58,782 bases of DNA from an uncultured Alphaproteobacteria bacterium (GCA_910584385.1 CAJUAK010000010.1:1-58782); one strand, 5' to 3'; positions 42,969 to 52,619 are shown, counted from the stretch's first letter. Translations and numbers: made by a program. The notes: a model not told the origin generated them from the letters alone.

Positions 42969-43973
42969 ATGAAACAATCAAAACTTCTTTTAGAATGGTA
43001 TAAAAATTTTGGGCGGGATTTGCCTTGGCGGGTTAAAGGCGGTGCGCATCCCGATCCTTATGTCATTTTGGTTTCGGAATTTATGCTGCAGCAGACAACC
43101 GTCAAAACCGTCATCCCTTATTTTGCACGTTTTATGCGCCGGTTTCCAACATTGCAAGATTTAGCCGCCGCCGATATAGAAGATGTTTATCTCTTTTGGC
43201 AGGGGCTTGGCTATTACACCCGCGCAAAATCCCTGCATGCCACGGCGCAGATGATTATGGAACGAGGCTCGTTTCCGCAGGACAGAAAAGGCGTCTTAAA
43301 ATTAAAAGGTATCGGCAATTATACGGCTTCAAGTTTTTTGGCTCTGGCATTTAATTTGCCGGAAACCGTCATTGACGGAAATGTTATCCGGGTCATTTGC
43401 CGCTTATATAACCTAACATCTCCCATTGATGAAATTATGCCCATTATCCAAGATAAAGCAACGGCTTTAACGGACAAAGAGAATCCCGCTGATTATGCCT
43501 CTGCAATTATGGATTTAGGCGCAATGATTTGCACGCCTAAAAACCCGCAATGCCTGCTTTGTCCCTGGAAAAGCTTTTGCAAAAGCAAAGATTTGCCGCA
43601 TCTTGAATCAATCCCGCAAAAAAGCAAACCAGAGAAAAAAGCTAAAAATGCTTTTGTTTACCTTATTATTAATTCTAATGGCGAATTATTTATCCGCAAA
43701 AGGTCTGAAAAAGGCTTGCTTTCCGGATTATACGAATTTCCCTGGTCCGAGACGCCGCCGGAATTTGCCCAAGGCGCAAAAGATACCGGACTTGAAGTCT
43801 CACATATATTTACCCATATCAAATTAAATCTGAAAATTCAGGCCTTATATTTAGATGATGTTCAAACCGACGGATTTTTTGCAAAACCGGATGATTTTAA
43901 AAATTACCCATTTTCAACATTAATGTCCAAAGTGTATAAAGCTTACGCCCGTCCAGAGCGTGGTGATAAATGA
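42969..43973 (+). CDS. mutY: Adenine DNA glycosylase MutY
   Basis: MutY removes A opposite 8-oxo-G. The 334-residue protein has the catalytic Glu in VSEFMLQQT (about 34-42), the helix-hairpin-helix LKGIGNYTAS, catalytic Asp in VIDGNVIRV and an iron-sulfur site CX6CX2CX5C (about 184-200). A NUDIX-like C-terminal domain (about 222-330) reads 8-oxo-G. ATG 42969 is preferred to upstream starts since the domain begins KLLLEWYKNFGRDLPWR. The ribosome binding site is weak. The end overlaps the convergent algH gene by 31 bp. Confidence 0.95.
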   Translation: MKQSKLLLEWYKNFGRDLPWRVKGGAHPDPYVILVSEFMLQQTTVKTVIPYFARFMRRFPTLQDLAAADIEDVYLFWQGLGYYTRAKSLHATAQMIMERGSFPQDRKGVLKLKGIGNYTASSFLALAFNLPETVIDGNVIRVICRLYNLTSPIDEIMPIIQDKATALTDKENPADYASAIMDLGAMICTPKNPQCLLCPWKSFCKSKDLPHLESIPQKSKPEKKAKNAFVYLIINSNGELFIRKRSEKGLLSGLYEFPWSETPPEFAQGAKDTGLEVSHIFTHIKLNLKIQALYLDDVQTDGFFAKPDDFKNYPFSTLMSKVYKAYARPERGDK

Positions 43974-44497
43974 ATTAAATCTATGCCTAATTCATCCATT
44001 GCCTTTTGCCACTTTTCTTCATCCTTTGTTCGAAAAATCAATTCTCTGCCCGGATTTGCCACCATCCAGCAATTGTTAACAATCTCTTGTTCCAACTGCC
44101 CGGGCTGCCAGCTGGCATAGCCTAATGCAATCAGGTTATCCTGCGGGCCGCTGCCGCAAGCAATATCATTAAGAATGTCTAAGGAGGATGAAACAGCCAT
44201 TTCATTATCAATTACAACCGTGTCGCCTTTGATATAATCCGTGCTGTGCAAAACAAAGCCCCTGACCTTTTCTAACGGGCCGCCCCGATACAGGTTTATG
44301 TTGCAGCTGCGCACCGGCAGCCTGGCCGCTAAATCGGCAAATGAGAAATCTTGTATTTTTTGGTTAATCACAAAACCCATCGCGCCGCTTTGGCTGTGCG
44401 AGCATAAATAAATTACAGTTCCCGCAAAATTTTCATCTTGCATATCCGGCATGGCTATCAGACATTTTCCGGATAAATACCTCTCCTCAAACATCAT
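43943..44497 (-). CDS. algH: YqgE/AlgH family protein (DUF179)
   Basis: The 184-residue protein has the DUF179 marks: YLSGKCLIAMPDM at the start (about 7-19), FAGTVIYLCSHSQSGAMGFVINQ (about 23-45) and the C-terminal LGYASWQPGQLEQEI. AlgH/YqgE proteins have a known fold but an unclear role; a transcriptional effect was reported in Pseudomonas. It converges on mutY with overlapping 3' ends. Confidence 0.92.
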   Translation of the reverse strand: MMFEERYLSGKCLIAMPDMQDENFAGTVIYLCSHSQSGAMGFVINQKIQDFSFADLAARLPVRSCNINLYRGGPLEKVRGFVLHSTDYIKGDTVVIDNEMAVSSSLDILNDIACGSGPQDNLIALGYASWQPGQLEQEIVNNCWMVANPGRELIFRTKDEEKWQKAMDELGIDLIHLSPRSGRA

Positions 44498-44589
44498 AAT
44501 TTTTACCTTCTATAATTCCATTCTACTCTTGTATTATAGCATAAATTCAGTTATTTTAAAATATAGTTTTTAAACAACCGATAAAATAA

Positions 44590-47307
44590 ATGAAAAAATT
44601 TTTTATATCTTTGTTTTTTTCTTGCATTCTGCTGAACATGCCGGTTTCCTTTGCAGAAGAGACTGGACGTGTTATCGAGGCGTTTGTTTCTGCAGAAGAC
44701 GAGGCCAATGAAGAAATTCCCTGGAACCAAGGCAAAGAATCTCTCCCGGATGCCGTTGTCCGAACCGGAAAAGATATTTTGAACATGTATAAATATTTTG
44801 ACGAGCAATTTCCCGGGGAAGCCCTCATGGAGGATTTCAGCGATGAAGTTGCCGCCAGATATCCTCAACTTTCGCAAAAAGAAGTGCGGGAAAGGGAACA
44901 AAATATCCGCCTGATTTTGGGCTGGTACCGCAACGGCAAAAAGTTCTATGAAGATATAAAAAGCAAACTGCTCGTGCCCAATGACCCGCCGCTGATTGTC
45001 GAGGATAAAGACTATGATGACGGCTCTGTTCCGGCATATGTCGAAAGCGGCACGGATGACGCCCTTATTATCGAGGACTTCAAAAAAGTCATTTCTTATG
45101 GAAATGACCCTAAAGATTTCAGGGCAAACCAAGCCCGTTTTTCAAAGAAATTTGAAAAAGAACAAGCTCATAATCCTTTATTCAAGCTCTGCAATATGTT
45201 TTCAAAACTAGAATTTGCCAAACTTCTTGATTATGGAAGCAGCGAACCCAACCCGTTTACCGGAAACACCGGGCTGGGCACTTGGGCGAGCGACGGACCG
45301 GTTTCCGCGCGTCTGGTTTCGGCTTATACCACGCCTGATAAAAACGGAACCTTGATGGGCGCCATACAATTTAACCTGAAAAAAGGCAATTTTTTACTTT
45401 CTCAAAAAAACTCAAAATATCCGGCTTTGGAAATTAATTTCGATGGCTCTGAAAACCTTAAATCATACCGGTTGTATCAACTTTTGCCCCAACGGATGAA
45501 CAAATTAAACGAAAGGGACGATTATGTCGGCTATGGCTTGTCTTTTCCCATGCCTGCTATTTTTGAACTGCAAGATAAGGAAAAGCCACTCAAGCTCAAA
45601 GCCAATATTTCGGCAACATTATGCACGAATGAAAAATGTTCTGCTTATAAATTGTCTCCGCTTCTTGATATTACGATTGACGAAGAAATTTTTGGAACAG
45701 ATGTCAATAATTATGTGTTATCCGCCTTTAACAACCGCCCCAAAGATAACAACAAAAACATCAAATTTCAAAAAGCCGTTGTGGAAAAAAATGAATTTGA
45801 CGATATGATTCTCAGAGTGGAATATAAAACCGGAATCAACCCGGCAGCTTTTGAAATTTTTATTAAAAACGACCATAATATTTTATTCGGCCGTCCGAAA
45901 GTTGCCGCACAGGATGGATTTATCACGGCATATTTCCCTATTTTAACACCCGGCATCCAGGCTGAAGGCAAAAATGTTACGCTGACAGCCGGAGAAATCG
46001 GAAATTCCGTTACAGAGACCGTACGCCTGGAAGCGCCGTCTATTTTTGATTCCAGGCGCCCGGACCTTTCTTTGGGCATTGTCTTTTTAGCTCTTATGGG
46101 CGGTTTCCTTCTTAATTTTATGCCCTGCGTTTTTCCGGTCTTATCGTTAAAAATCTTTTCATTGCTGCAATTTGGCGGTTTGCGCCAGTCTTCTTTGCGA
46201 AAAGGCTTTTTGCTGACCGCCGCCGGCATCTATTTTTCTTTTGGGGCAATTATTGTTTTGCTGCTTTCTTTGAAATCCATGGGATTTGTTTTAGGATGGG
46301 GCATCCAATTTCAAAATATATGGTTCCTCAGCCTGATGATATTGGTCATTATATTATTTATCGCACAAATTTTAGGATATATCCAATTTACGCTTCCGCA
46401 ATGGACCAGTAAAATTTATAAAGTCAAATCCGAAGCTCTGCTCAGCTTTTTAACCGGTTTTTTGCTGGTTTTGCTGTCTACGCCTTGCACGGCGCCGTAT
46501 TTGGGGACAGCTGTCGGCTTTGCCTTAAGCGGCAGCCCTTCGGATATCATAATTATCATGTCGGCGATTGCCATCGGGCTCAGCATTCCGTATCTGTTGT
46601 TTGCGGCCTTTCCCGAACTTGCCGTTTTACTGCCGCCGCCAGGCAATTGGATGAACTACCTTTCAAGAATCATGTGCCTCATGCTGTTTTTGACGGTTCT
46701 TTGGCTGCTCTCCATTATCGCCGCGCAGACAAGTGGCACCACAGGATGGCTCATGGGCGCCTGCGCAATTGCTTTGCTGGGCATTTTATGGCTGCGCCGC
46801 GTTTTTCTTGATTCTGTATATCAGGAAGGCATTGACAATGCCGGGCGGCAAAAGCTCAGAAAAATTTATAACATAACGGCTCTTGTTCTGGCTTTGCCGG
46901 TTATCTCATTCTATTTTCACTATGGATATACCAAATTCGAACAGCACCTTAGCGAAGTCATGCTGACAAAGAAACTAAAAATTGACAACATTTATATTCG
47001 CCAAAGGCTTCGGGAAGGCAAAAATATATTGGTCAATGTCGGCGCGGATTGGTGTTTAACCTGCAAATTCAATGAATTTACCGTGCTAAATTCTTATATG
47101 AAAGAAAACTTTTTAGATAAATATAATTTGGAAGTTGTTGATGTCGATTGGACGGACTATAACCGCGAGGTTTTGGATTTTATGGAAAAATACGGGCGCA
47201 AAGGCTTGCCATTTTATGTATTGTTTTCATCAAAATTTCCTGAAGGGCTGGTTTTGCCTGAGGTTCTTACGGAAAAGAACTTCTATAACATCTTAAAGGA
47301 AATGTGA
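44590..47307 (+). CDS. DsbD/ScsB-type thiol:disulfide reductase
   Basis: This family moves reducing power from cytoplasmic thioredoxin across the membrane to periplasmic thiol proteins. The 905-residue protein has a signal peptide (about 1-22), an unusual leading region (about 23-215) of no recognised domain, and a periplasmic beta domain to about 490. An eight-helix core carries the redox Cys in FMPCVFPVLSLK (about 515) and STPCTAPYLG (about 635). A C-terminal thioredoxin domain has CLTC in GADWCLTCKF (about 825). The ScsB subtype is likelier than DsbD because of the long periplasmic part. It is divergent from algH. Confidence 0.9.
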   Translation: MKKFFISLFFSCILLNMPVSFAEETGRVIEAFVSAEDEANEEIPWNQGKESLPDAVVRTGKDILNMYKYFDEQFPGEALMEDFSDEVAARYPQLSQKEVREREQNIRLILGWYRNGKKFYEDIKSKLLVPNDPPLIVEDKDYDDGSVPAYVESGTDDALIIEDFKKVISYGNDPKDFRANQARFSKKFEKEQAHNPLFKLCNMFSKLEFAKLLDYGSSEPNPFTGNTGLGTWASDGPVSARLVSAYTTPDKNGTLMGAIQFNLKKGNFLLSQKNSKYPALEINFDGSENLKSYRLYQLLPQRMNKLNERDDYVGYGLSFPMPAIFELQDKEKPLKLKANISATLCTNEKCSAYKLSPLLDITIDEEIFGTDVNNYVLSAFNNRPKDNNKNIKFQKAVVEKNEFDDMILRVEYKTGINPAAFEIFIKNDHNILFGRPKVAAQDGFITAYFPILTPGIQAEGKNVTLTAGEIGNSVTETVRLEAPSIFDSRRPDLSLGIVFLALMGGFLLNFMPCVFPVLSLKIFSLLQFGGLRQSSLRKGFLLTAAGIYFSFGAIIVLLLSLKSMGFVLGWGIQFQNIWFLSLMILVIILFIAQILGYIQFTLPQWTSKIYKVKSEALLSFLTGFLLVLLSTPCTAPYLGTAVGFALSGSPSDIIIIMSAIAIGLSIPYLLFAAFPELAVLLPPPGNWMNYLSRIMCLMLFLTVLWLLSIIAAQTSGTTGWLMGACAIALLGILWLRRVFLDSVYQEGIDNAGRQKLRKIYNITALVLALPVISFYFHYGYTKFEQHLSEVMLTKKLKIDNIYIRQRLREGKNILVNVGADWCLTCKFNEFTVLNSYMKENFLDKYNLEVVDVDWTDYNREVLDFMEKYGRKGLPFYVLFSSKFPEGLVLPEVLTEKNFYNILKEM

Positions 47308-47739
47308 CTAGAAATGAAAAAAACTGCTAAGGCAGGCTAAGCAGTTTTTTAATCCTTTAGAGTTGGCATCAGCGACAACCCGGCAACAGTTCTTACAAAT
47401 TCCCCTTTTTAAGGCGGCATTGTAAACATCTTGCTTTCCTAAGTATCGGATTTTTCTATAATCCTTCACGCGCAGCCCGTTGGGCTCAGTATAAGGCATT
47501 TTATCCAAATCTATGAAGCCTGAGCTGTAGTAAACGGCTTGCGGAGCGTATATCTTGCTAAAATCTATTTCCGAATCGGCTTCTGAAATTTTTATTGCGC
47601 TTTGCACAATGCATATTTTTTCTTCCGCCACATAGGGATAATTATGCCTGATTAAAAATTCTTCTGCCGGAGACGGCTTTCTTATTGAGGCAGGATTCTC
47701 TTGCTTTATGCGTTGAATCCTTAAATTTGTGCTTATCAT
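47308..47739 (-). CDS. Uncharacterised 143-residue protein with CxxC motifs
   Basis: I do not recognise the family. The protein is soluble and carries CKNCC (about residues 115-119) and CLAC (about 133-136), a spacing that could bind zinc. The second motif is encoded by the terminator hairpin at 47318-47350, so either this is a natural case of coding through a terminator or the true protein originally ended elsewhere. A small inverted repeat (AGATTG/CAATCT at 47756-47772) precedes the ATG. It is convergent with the DsbD-type gene. Confidence 0.55.
   Translation of the reverse strand: MISTNLRIQRIKQENPASIRKPSPAEEFLIRHNYPYVAEEKICIVQSAIKISEADSEIDFSKIYAPQAVYYSSGFIDLDKMPYTEPNGLRVKDYRKIRYLGKQDVYNAALKRGICKNCCRVVADANSKGLKNCLACLSSFFHF
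47318..47350. terminator. Bidirectional terminator dsbD / 143-residue gene
   Basis: AAAAAACTGCT (47318-47328) pairs with AGCAGTTTTTT (47340-47350), 11 bp, with T-runs at both ends by strand. On the minus strand it lies inside the last codons of the neighbouring gene. Confidence 0.85.
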
Positions 47740-47827
47740 TAAAAACCACCATTATAGATTGTTTTTCAATCTAGACAAACAATAACACATTATGTCTATT
47801 TAGGCAAGTTTTTTTTGCATTATTTTT

Positions 47828-48265
47828 TTATTTTAAAGAAGCGATGGCATTTCTGGCCAGTTTATCAACCCGTTCATTTTCTTCATGGCCGTTATGTCCT
47901 TTGACCCAAACCCATTTAATTTGATGGCAGGAAAGGAGCTTTTCCAGCTCTTGCCAGAGGTCAACATTCTTCACCGGAGATTTTTTATTTGTTGTTTTCC
48001 AACCATTTTCTATCCAATTAGGCAGCCATTTGGTTACGCCGTCCATAACGTAACGGCTGTCTGTGCAGAGGGTGATTTGGCATTCTTTCTTTAATGCTTT
48101 AAGGGCCTCTATAACGGCGGTCAGTTCCATCCTGTTGTTGGTGGTCTCTTTTTCTGCTCCGGAGAGCTCCTTTTCTATGCCGTTATACCGCAGCAAGCAG
48201 CCCCAGCCTCCCGGCCCCGGATTTCCCGAGCATGCACCATCTGTAAAAATTTCTATTTCAGCCAT
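47828..48265 (-). CDS. rnhA: Ribonuclease HI
   Basis: RNase HI cuts the RNA of RNA-DNA hybrids. The 145-residue protein has the catalytic acids: Asp in IFTDGACSGNPGPGGWG (about 6-22), Glu in TTNNRMELTAVIEAL (about 42-56), Asp in CTDSRYVMDGVTKWL (about 68-82) and the last Asp in ENERVDKLARN (about 130), with the HNGHEENE handle. It is last in the ndk-to-rnhA run; its ATG overlaps the preceding stop as TAATG. Confidence 0.96.
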   Translation of the reverse strand: MAEIEIFTDGACSGNPGPGGWGCLLRYNGIEKELSGAEKETTNNRMELTAVIEALKALKKECQITLCTDSRYVMDGVTKWLPNWIENGWKTTNKKSPVKNVDLWQELEKLLSCHQIKWVWVKGHNGHEENERVDKLARNAIASLK

Positions 48266-49332
48266 TAATTGACACTCATAAAAAATTCATTAAAAAACTC
48301 GTTTAACAATGCCGTGTTTTCCTCTTCCTGACGGAGAGCCCGGGCAACGAAAGAGCGCAGCTTGTTTTTGGGAATGCTGATTCTAAAATCTTTTGGAGCC
48401 GCATCATCCGCGCCTATTACGCCTTCCAGTTCAAAATCCTCTTCAATATAGGGAGATAAGATTATCTGCACATTGCTGAATTTTAAAATTCCCCGCGGCG
48501 GCAAACGCAGTTCGGGACGTGTTATCAGGTTAAGCTGTCCCTCGATTCCGGGGATAGAATCCATCTGGTTATAATTCAAAAAACGCACTTTATTATATTC
48601 GCCGCCATTATTTAACGTACGGCAAGACAAATAAATCTCCCTTGCAATAACATTGCTCTGATTCTCTATTTGAAAAGCAAAGGAAATTTTTACATATTTC
48701 TCCGGCGGATTATCAATGCTGTTCGGATAGAGCATATCTTCATCCGCGTTATCCAAAACCTCAAGCATTTTATTTCCGACAAGAAGTTCCACATTTGGCT
48801 GCGGGCTACGTCCAAACATCCCCGCGATTACCGCATAGGGCGCCGGCATATTGTTTGACCCCGAACGGATATATATCCCGCCGTTTGTCGTGGTCATCAG
48901 GGGTGCCAGCTCGCATTTGGGAATGTATGTCGCAATGAAGCCGTCGCCGTTTTCATCAATGCTCACAATATGGTTGCGAACCCGATTATGGCTGGGAATC
49001 GTACAGCCGGAAATGGCATTTTCCAACCAGCTTAAGAAACGGTGGACATTTTTAACTTTAACTTTTGCCTTGGCAACATCACCAATCTCTATATCCCGGG
49101 AACATTCCACCCCCCAAAGGACAACGCCGCCTTCGGAATTTCCAAAGCCGGAAATTGCCTTGGCAAGGTTTTTGCGGTCGTCCCGGTGCAGCGTGGTGAA
49201 ATTCTTCCCTGTAGAAACAGCTTGTTTAAAGTCTAAAAAAAGCTCCTCGCTTTGCTGGTTGAGAATAAACTCGTCAATTGCATCTTCGCCAAAGTAAATC
49301 AGCTTTTGAAAAATATCTTCCGCACGGGACAT
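48265..49332 (-). CDS. Schlafen-like AlbA_2 domain protein
   Basis: The N-terminal 150 residues form an AlbA_2 (Schlafen-type) domain: LFLDFKQAVS (about 31-40), LAKAISGFGNSEGGVVLWGVE (about 57-77) and GGIYIRSGSNNMPAP (about 155-169). The family is predicted to bind nucleotides or nucleic acid and often appears in regulators or defence proteins. The C-terminal half is beta-rich and unassigned. It sits between ispH (0 bp) and rnhA (1-bp overlap), where thrB lies in many Alphaproteobacteria. Its function here is unknown. Confidence 0.85.
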   Translation of the reverse strand: MSRAEDIFQKLIYFGEDAIDEFILNQQSEELFLDFKQAVSTGKNFTTLHRDDRKNLAKAISGFGNSEGGVVLWGVECSRDIEIGDVAKAKVKVKNVHRFLSWLENAISGCTIPSHNRVRNHIVSIDENGDGFIATYIPKCELAPLMTTTNGGIYIRSGSNNMPAPYAVIAGMFGRSPQPNVELLVGNKMLEVLDNADEDMLYPNSIDNPPEKYVKISFAFQIENQSNVIAREIYLSCRTLNNGGEYNKVRFLNYNQMDSIPGIEGQLNLITRPELRLPPRGILKFSNVQIILSPYIEEDFELEGVIGADDAAPKDFRISIPKNKLRSFVARALRQEEENTALLNEFFNEFFMSVN

Positions 49333-50265
49333 TTATTTTCTCCGGTCTTTAAATGACACCTCTTCTTTGGCTACGATATCATAAGAAATATTAATTTTAT
49401 CATAATGGGCAGATAAATCGTTCAGGACTTCTTCAATTAAATAATCCGGCGCCGAAGCCCCTGCGCTGATGCCTAAATTTTTCACCGCCGACAACTGCCC
49501 GTAAGGGATGCCCGCCGCATCATCAATCAAAAAAGCCTTTGGGCAAAAATTTTCCGCGACTTTTTTCAGGCTTTGCGAATTTGATGAATTTTGCGACCCC
49601 ACGATAAGGACGGCTTCGCATTTGCCGGCAACCTCGGCAACGGCTTTTTGACGGTTTGTTGTCGCATAGCAGATGTCATCTTTTTTCATTCCTTCCAGAG
49701 AAGGAAAACGTTTCTTTAATTTCTCAACAATGTGTTTGGTTTCGCCTTTAGACAGCGTTGTCTGGGTCACAAAGCCGACTTCACGCATTTTCGAAGGCAG
49801 TTTCTCAACATCTTCCAAATTCTGCACAATGTGAATCCGGCTTTTATCTTCCACCTGCCCGGCCGTTCCGATAACCTCGACATGCGCCGGCTTGCCGATG
49901 ATGATAATATTTTTTCCGGCTTCCGCCAATTTTCGCATCTGGATATGCACCTTTTCAACCAACGGACATGTTGCGTCGATAAGCTTCATTCCCAAAGCTT
50001 CTGCTTCCTTTCTGACTTTTTGGGAAACACCATGCGCGGAAAGGATAAGCGGCCGGGTCTTATCTTTTATTTCTTTCCATTCCTCAATAAAAACCACGCC
50101 GCGCCGCCGCAATCCTTCTATGATGTGGCGATTGTGCACAATCTCGTGCCGGACGTAAACCGGAGCGCCAAATTCCAGCAATGTCTGCTCAACAATTTCA
50201 ACGGCTCGCCGGACACCCGCGCAAAATCCCCGCGGGGACGCCAGATGAATATTTAATTCTTGCAT
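49333..50265 (-). CDS. ispH: 4-hydroxy-3-methylbut-2-enyl diphosphate reductase
   Basis: IspH makes IPP and DMAPP in the last step of the MEP isoprenoid pathway, through an iron-sulfur cluster. The 310-residue protein keeps the cluster cysteines in RGFCAGVRRAVEI (about 12-24), IDATCPLVEKVH (about 92-103) and DDICYATTNRQKAV (about 193-206), plus SQNSSNSQSLKKVAE. The preceding M16 peptidase gene ends 1 bp upstream. Confidence 0.97.
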   Translation of the reverse strand: MQELNIHLASPRGFCAGVRRAVEIVEQTLLEFGAPVYVRHEIVHNRHIIEGLRRRGVVFIEEWKEIKDKTRPLILSAHGVSQKVRKEAEALGMKLIDATCPLVEKVHIQMRKLAEAGKNIIIIGKPAHVEVIGTAGQVEDKSRIHIVQNLEDVEKLPSKMREVGFVTQTTLSKGETKHIVEKLKKRFPSLEGMKKDDICYATTNRQKAVAEVAGKCEAVLIVGSQNSSNSQSLKKVAENFCPKAFLIDDAAGIPYGQLSAVKNLGISAGASAPDYLIEEVLNDLSAHYDKINISYDIVAKEEVSFKDRRK

Positions 50266-50266
50266 T

Positions 50267-51529
50267 TTATTCCCTTATTTTTTCCAAAACCTTTTCATAG
50301 GCCATCGGCTTTTCCAAAGCGCCCAACAGGGTGTATGTCGGATTGCTGGCAAAAACCTGGCATGCAATCCGCCGGACATCATCCAAAGTAACGGCTTCTA
50401 TTCTTTCAACCATTTCTGCAACAGGAATAATACGGTTAAACAGCAAATGCTGGCGGGCTAAAATTTCTGAAACGGACGAGGAGCTTTCCAGGCTCATCAG
50501 CATTCCCGCCTTCATTTGGATTTTTGCCCGGTCAAGTTCCCGCTGGCTGGCCTTCTCTCCGCATATTTTGCAAATTTCATCACAGACAACAGGCATTAAT
50601 GTCTTTAGCTCTTCTTTTCCGGTTCCTGCATAAATTCCAAACAAGCCGCTGCCGGTGTATGAATTTGCAAAGCTGTATGTGGTATATACCAGGCCTCTTT
50701 TTTCCCGAACTTCCTGGAACAGGCGGGAAGATGTTCCGCCGCCTAAAATGCTGGAAAGCACCAATTGCGGATAATAGTCATCGCTTCCGTATTCCACGCC
50801 TTTAAATCCCAGTAAGACATGAGCCTGCTCAATCGGGCGCTCTTCCTGATAAAAACCGCCTTCATAATGCTGCCGGTCCGCCTTGAAATTTGTTTTTGGG
50901 CGCAATGCGGAAAAACGGCTGCGAACCAAATTGACCAGCTGGTTGTGGTCAACATTTCCCACAGCGCAAATTACCATATTTTCCGCCGCATAATTATTTT
51001 GAATATAGTTTTGCAACGTTTCTCTGGTGAAGCTGCGCACCAAATCAGCCGGTCCGAGAATCGTGCGTCCCAGAGCCTGGTCAGGAAAAGCCGTACGCTG
51101 GAAATAGTCAAAGACAACATCATCAGGCGTATCAATAGCCTGGTTAATCTCCTGAACGACAACCTCCCGTTCTTTTTGCAATTCATCTTCCGGAAATACC
51201 GAATTTTGTAAAACATCTGCCAAAACATCCACCGCCAAAGGCAGGTCATTTTTAAGCATCTGCGCATAAAATGCCGTAAACTCATGGGAGGTATATGCGT
51301 TTGACTGTCCGCCGGCGTCTTCAATTTCTTCACAAATTTGCAGTGCCGTGCGGTTTTTCGTCCCTTTAAAGGACATATGTTCCAAAAAATGGGAAATGCC
51401 GTTTACTTCCGGCGTTTCATAAGCGGAACCGGTATTTACCCAAACGCCGACCGATACCGTTTCTACATGTTCCCAACGGGCGGATATAATCCGCAAACCA
51501 TTTTCCAAATGGCTGATATTATGCTGCAT
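50267..51529 (-). CDS. M16 family zinc peptidase (processing-peptidase type)
   Basis: This 420-residue peptidase of the M16B group has the inverted zinc motif in SHFLEHMSFKGT (HxxEH, about 47-51) and the second Glu in KEREVVVQEI (about 120-129). The C-terminal half has the substrate-binding RGLVYTTYSFANSY stretch. Members are relatives of mitochondrial processing peptidase and are common in Alphaproteobacteria; the substrate is unknown. It begins 11 bp after the PerM-like gene and runs directly into ispH. Confidence 0.93.
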   Translation of the reverse strand: MQHNISHLENGLRIISARWEHVETVSVGVWVNTGSAYETPEVNGISHFLEHMSFKGTKNRTALQICEEIEDAGGQSNAYTSHEFTAFYAQMLKNDLPLAVDVLADVLQNSVFPEDELQKEREVVVQEINQAIDTPDDVVFDYFQRTAFPDQALGRTILGPADLVRSFTRETLQNYIQNNYAAENMVICAVGNVDHNQLVNLVRSRFSALRPKTNFKADRQHYEGGFYQEERPIEQAHVLLGFKGVEYGSDDYYPQLVLSSILGGGTSSRLFQEVREKRGLVYTTYSFANSYTGSGLFGIYAGTGKEELKTLMPVVCDEICKICGEKASQRELDRAKIQMKAGMLMSLESSSSVSEILARQHLLFNRIIPVAEMVERIEAVTLDDVRRIACQVFASNPTYTLLGALEKPMAYEKVLEKIRE

Positions 51530-51540
51530 TCCCTTAATTC

Positions 51541-52608
51541 CTAATTCTCAAGATATAAATTGCTCTTTTTATAATTCATAATGGCATGGCGGATTAAAAC
51601 GCCGATAACCGCGGCAGCCGGAACTGCAATCATCAGCCCTAAAAAGCCGAGCAGAACACCGCCGGCCAGCAAAGCAAACATTATCCAAACCGGATGCAAG
51701 CCTACGCTGTCGCCCACCAGTTTAGGCGTTAGGAAGTTTCCTTCCAGGAATTGCCCGGTAACAAAAACCGCCACCACCTGCAGGATGTGCCCATAATCGC
51801 CAAACTGCGCAAAAGCTATTGCCAGGCTGATTACAAAACCGGTTATGCTTCCGACATAAGGAATAAAGGAAATTACTCCGGCAATAAAACCGACGAGGCT
51901 TCCAAAATCAAGCCCGACAATATACAATCCCAATGCATAAAAGCATCCGAGCAAGACGCAGACGCTTAGCTGCCCGCGGATGAAACCGGCTAAAATGCAA
52001 TCAATTTCCCTTGCCTGCTCTTCTATCGATGCCCTGGACTTTTTAGGCAAAAGGCTGTCGACTTTGTTTATGAACGTGTTCCAATCCCTCAACATATAAA
52101 ATGCCACAACCGGCGTAATCAGCAGCAGGGACAGAAGGTTAAAAATGGCAAAGCCGCTGCTGACCAAACTTCTCAAAACATTTCCTGTCAATTTCAAACC
52201 GTTGGACATATTATCCCGCAGGTACATTTTTATCTTTTCCGCACCAAGCCCCGGAAAACGGTCTTGCAGTTCGATAAACACCGGCTCCAGCCGCTTGAGC
52301 AGGTTGCTGATATAGGCCGGCACGCCGCTGATAAATTTCCCCAATTGGTCATCAATCATCCCAATGAGCAATATTAACGCCGGAACAATAAAAATGACCA
52401 CAAGGAACAAGACCAAAAGCGTTGCCAATGTGCGATTCATTCCCCATTTGACAAAGCGCGTCGCCCAAGGGTCTAAAAGATAGCCGATGATAATGCCGGC
52501 AACAAAAGGCAGCAGCACCGACCTCAAAACATAAACCGCCCAACAAAAAAGGGCGAAAATAACCAGCCAGATTATCCAATTGCGATTTTGGGCTTTTGCC
52601 TTTTCCAT
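51541..52608 (-). CDS. AI-2E/PerM family membrane transporter
   Basis: This 355-residue protein has about eight membrane helices. It has paired N-terminal helices (about 12-45 and 60-85), a soluble loop, and a conserved C-terminal part (about 205-345) with GVISFIPYVGSITGFVISLAIA and GNFLTPKLVGDSVGLHPVWIMFALLAGGVLLGFLGLMIAVPAAA. The family includes TqsA and PerM, but the transported substrate is not known here. It sits between DUF2066 and the M16 gene with 11-bp gaps. Confidence 0.9.
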   Translation of the reverse strand: MEKAKAQNRNWIIWLVIFALFCWAVYVLRSVLLPFVAGIIIGYLLDPWATRFVKWGMNRTLATLLVLFLVVIFIVPALILLIGMIDDQLGKFISGVPAYISNLLKRLEPVFIELQDRFPGLGAEKIKMYLRDNMSNGLKLTGNVLRSLVSSGFAIFNLLSLLLITPVVAFYMLRDWNTFINKVDSLLPKKSRASIEEQAREIDCILAGFIRGQLSVCVLLGCFYALGLYIVGLDFGSLVGFIAGVISFIPYVGSITGFVISLAIAFAQFGDYGHILQVVAVFVTGQFLEGNFLTPKLVGDSVGLHPVWIMFALLAGGVLLGFLGLMIAVPAAAVIGVLIRHAIMNYKKSNLYLEN

Positions 52609-52619
52609 CTCATATCCTC

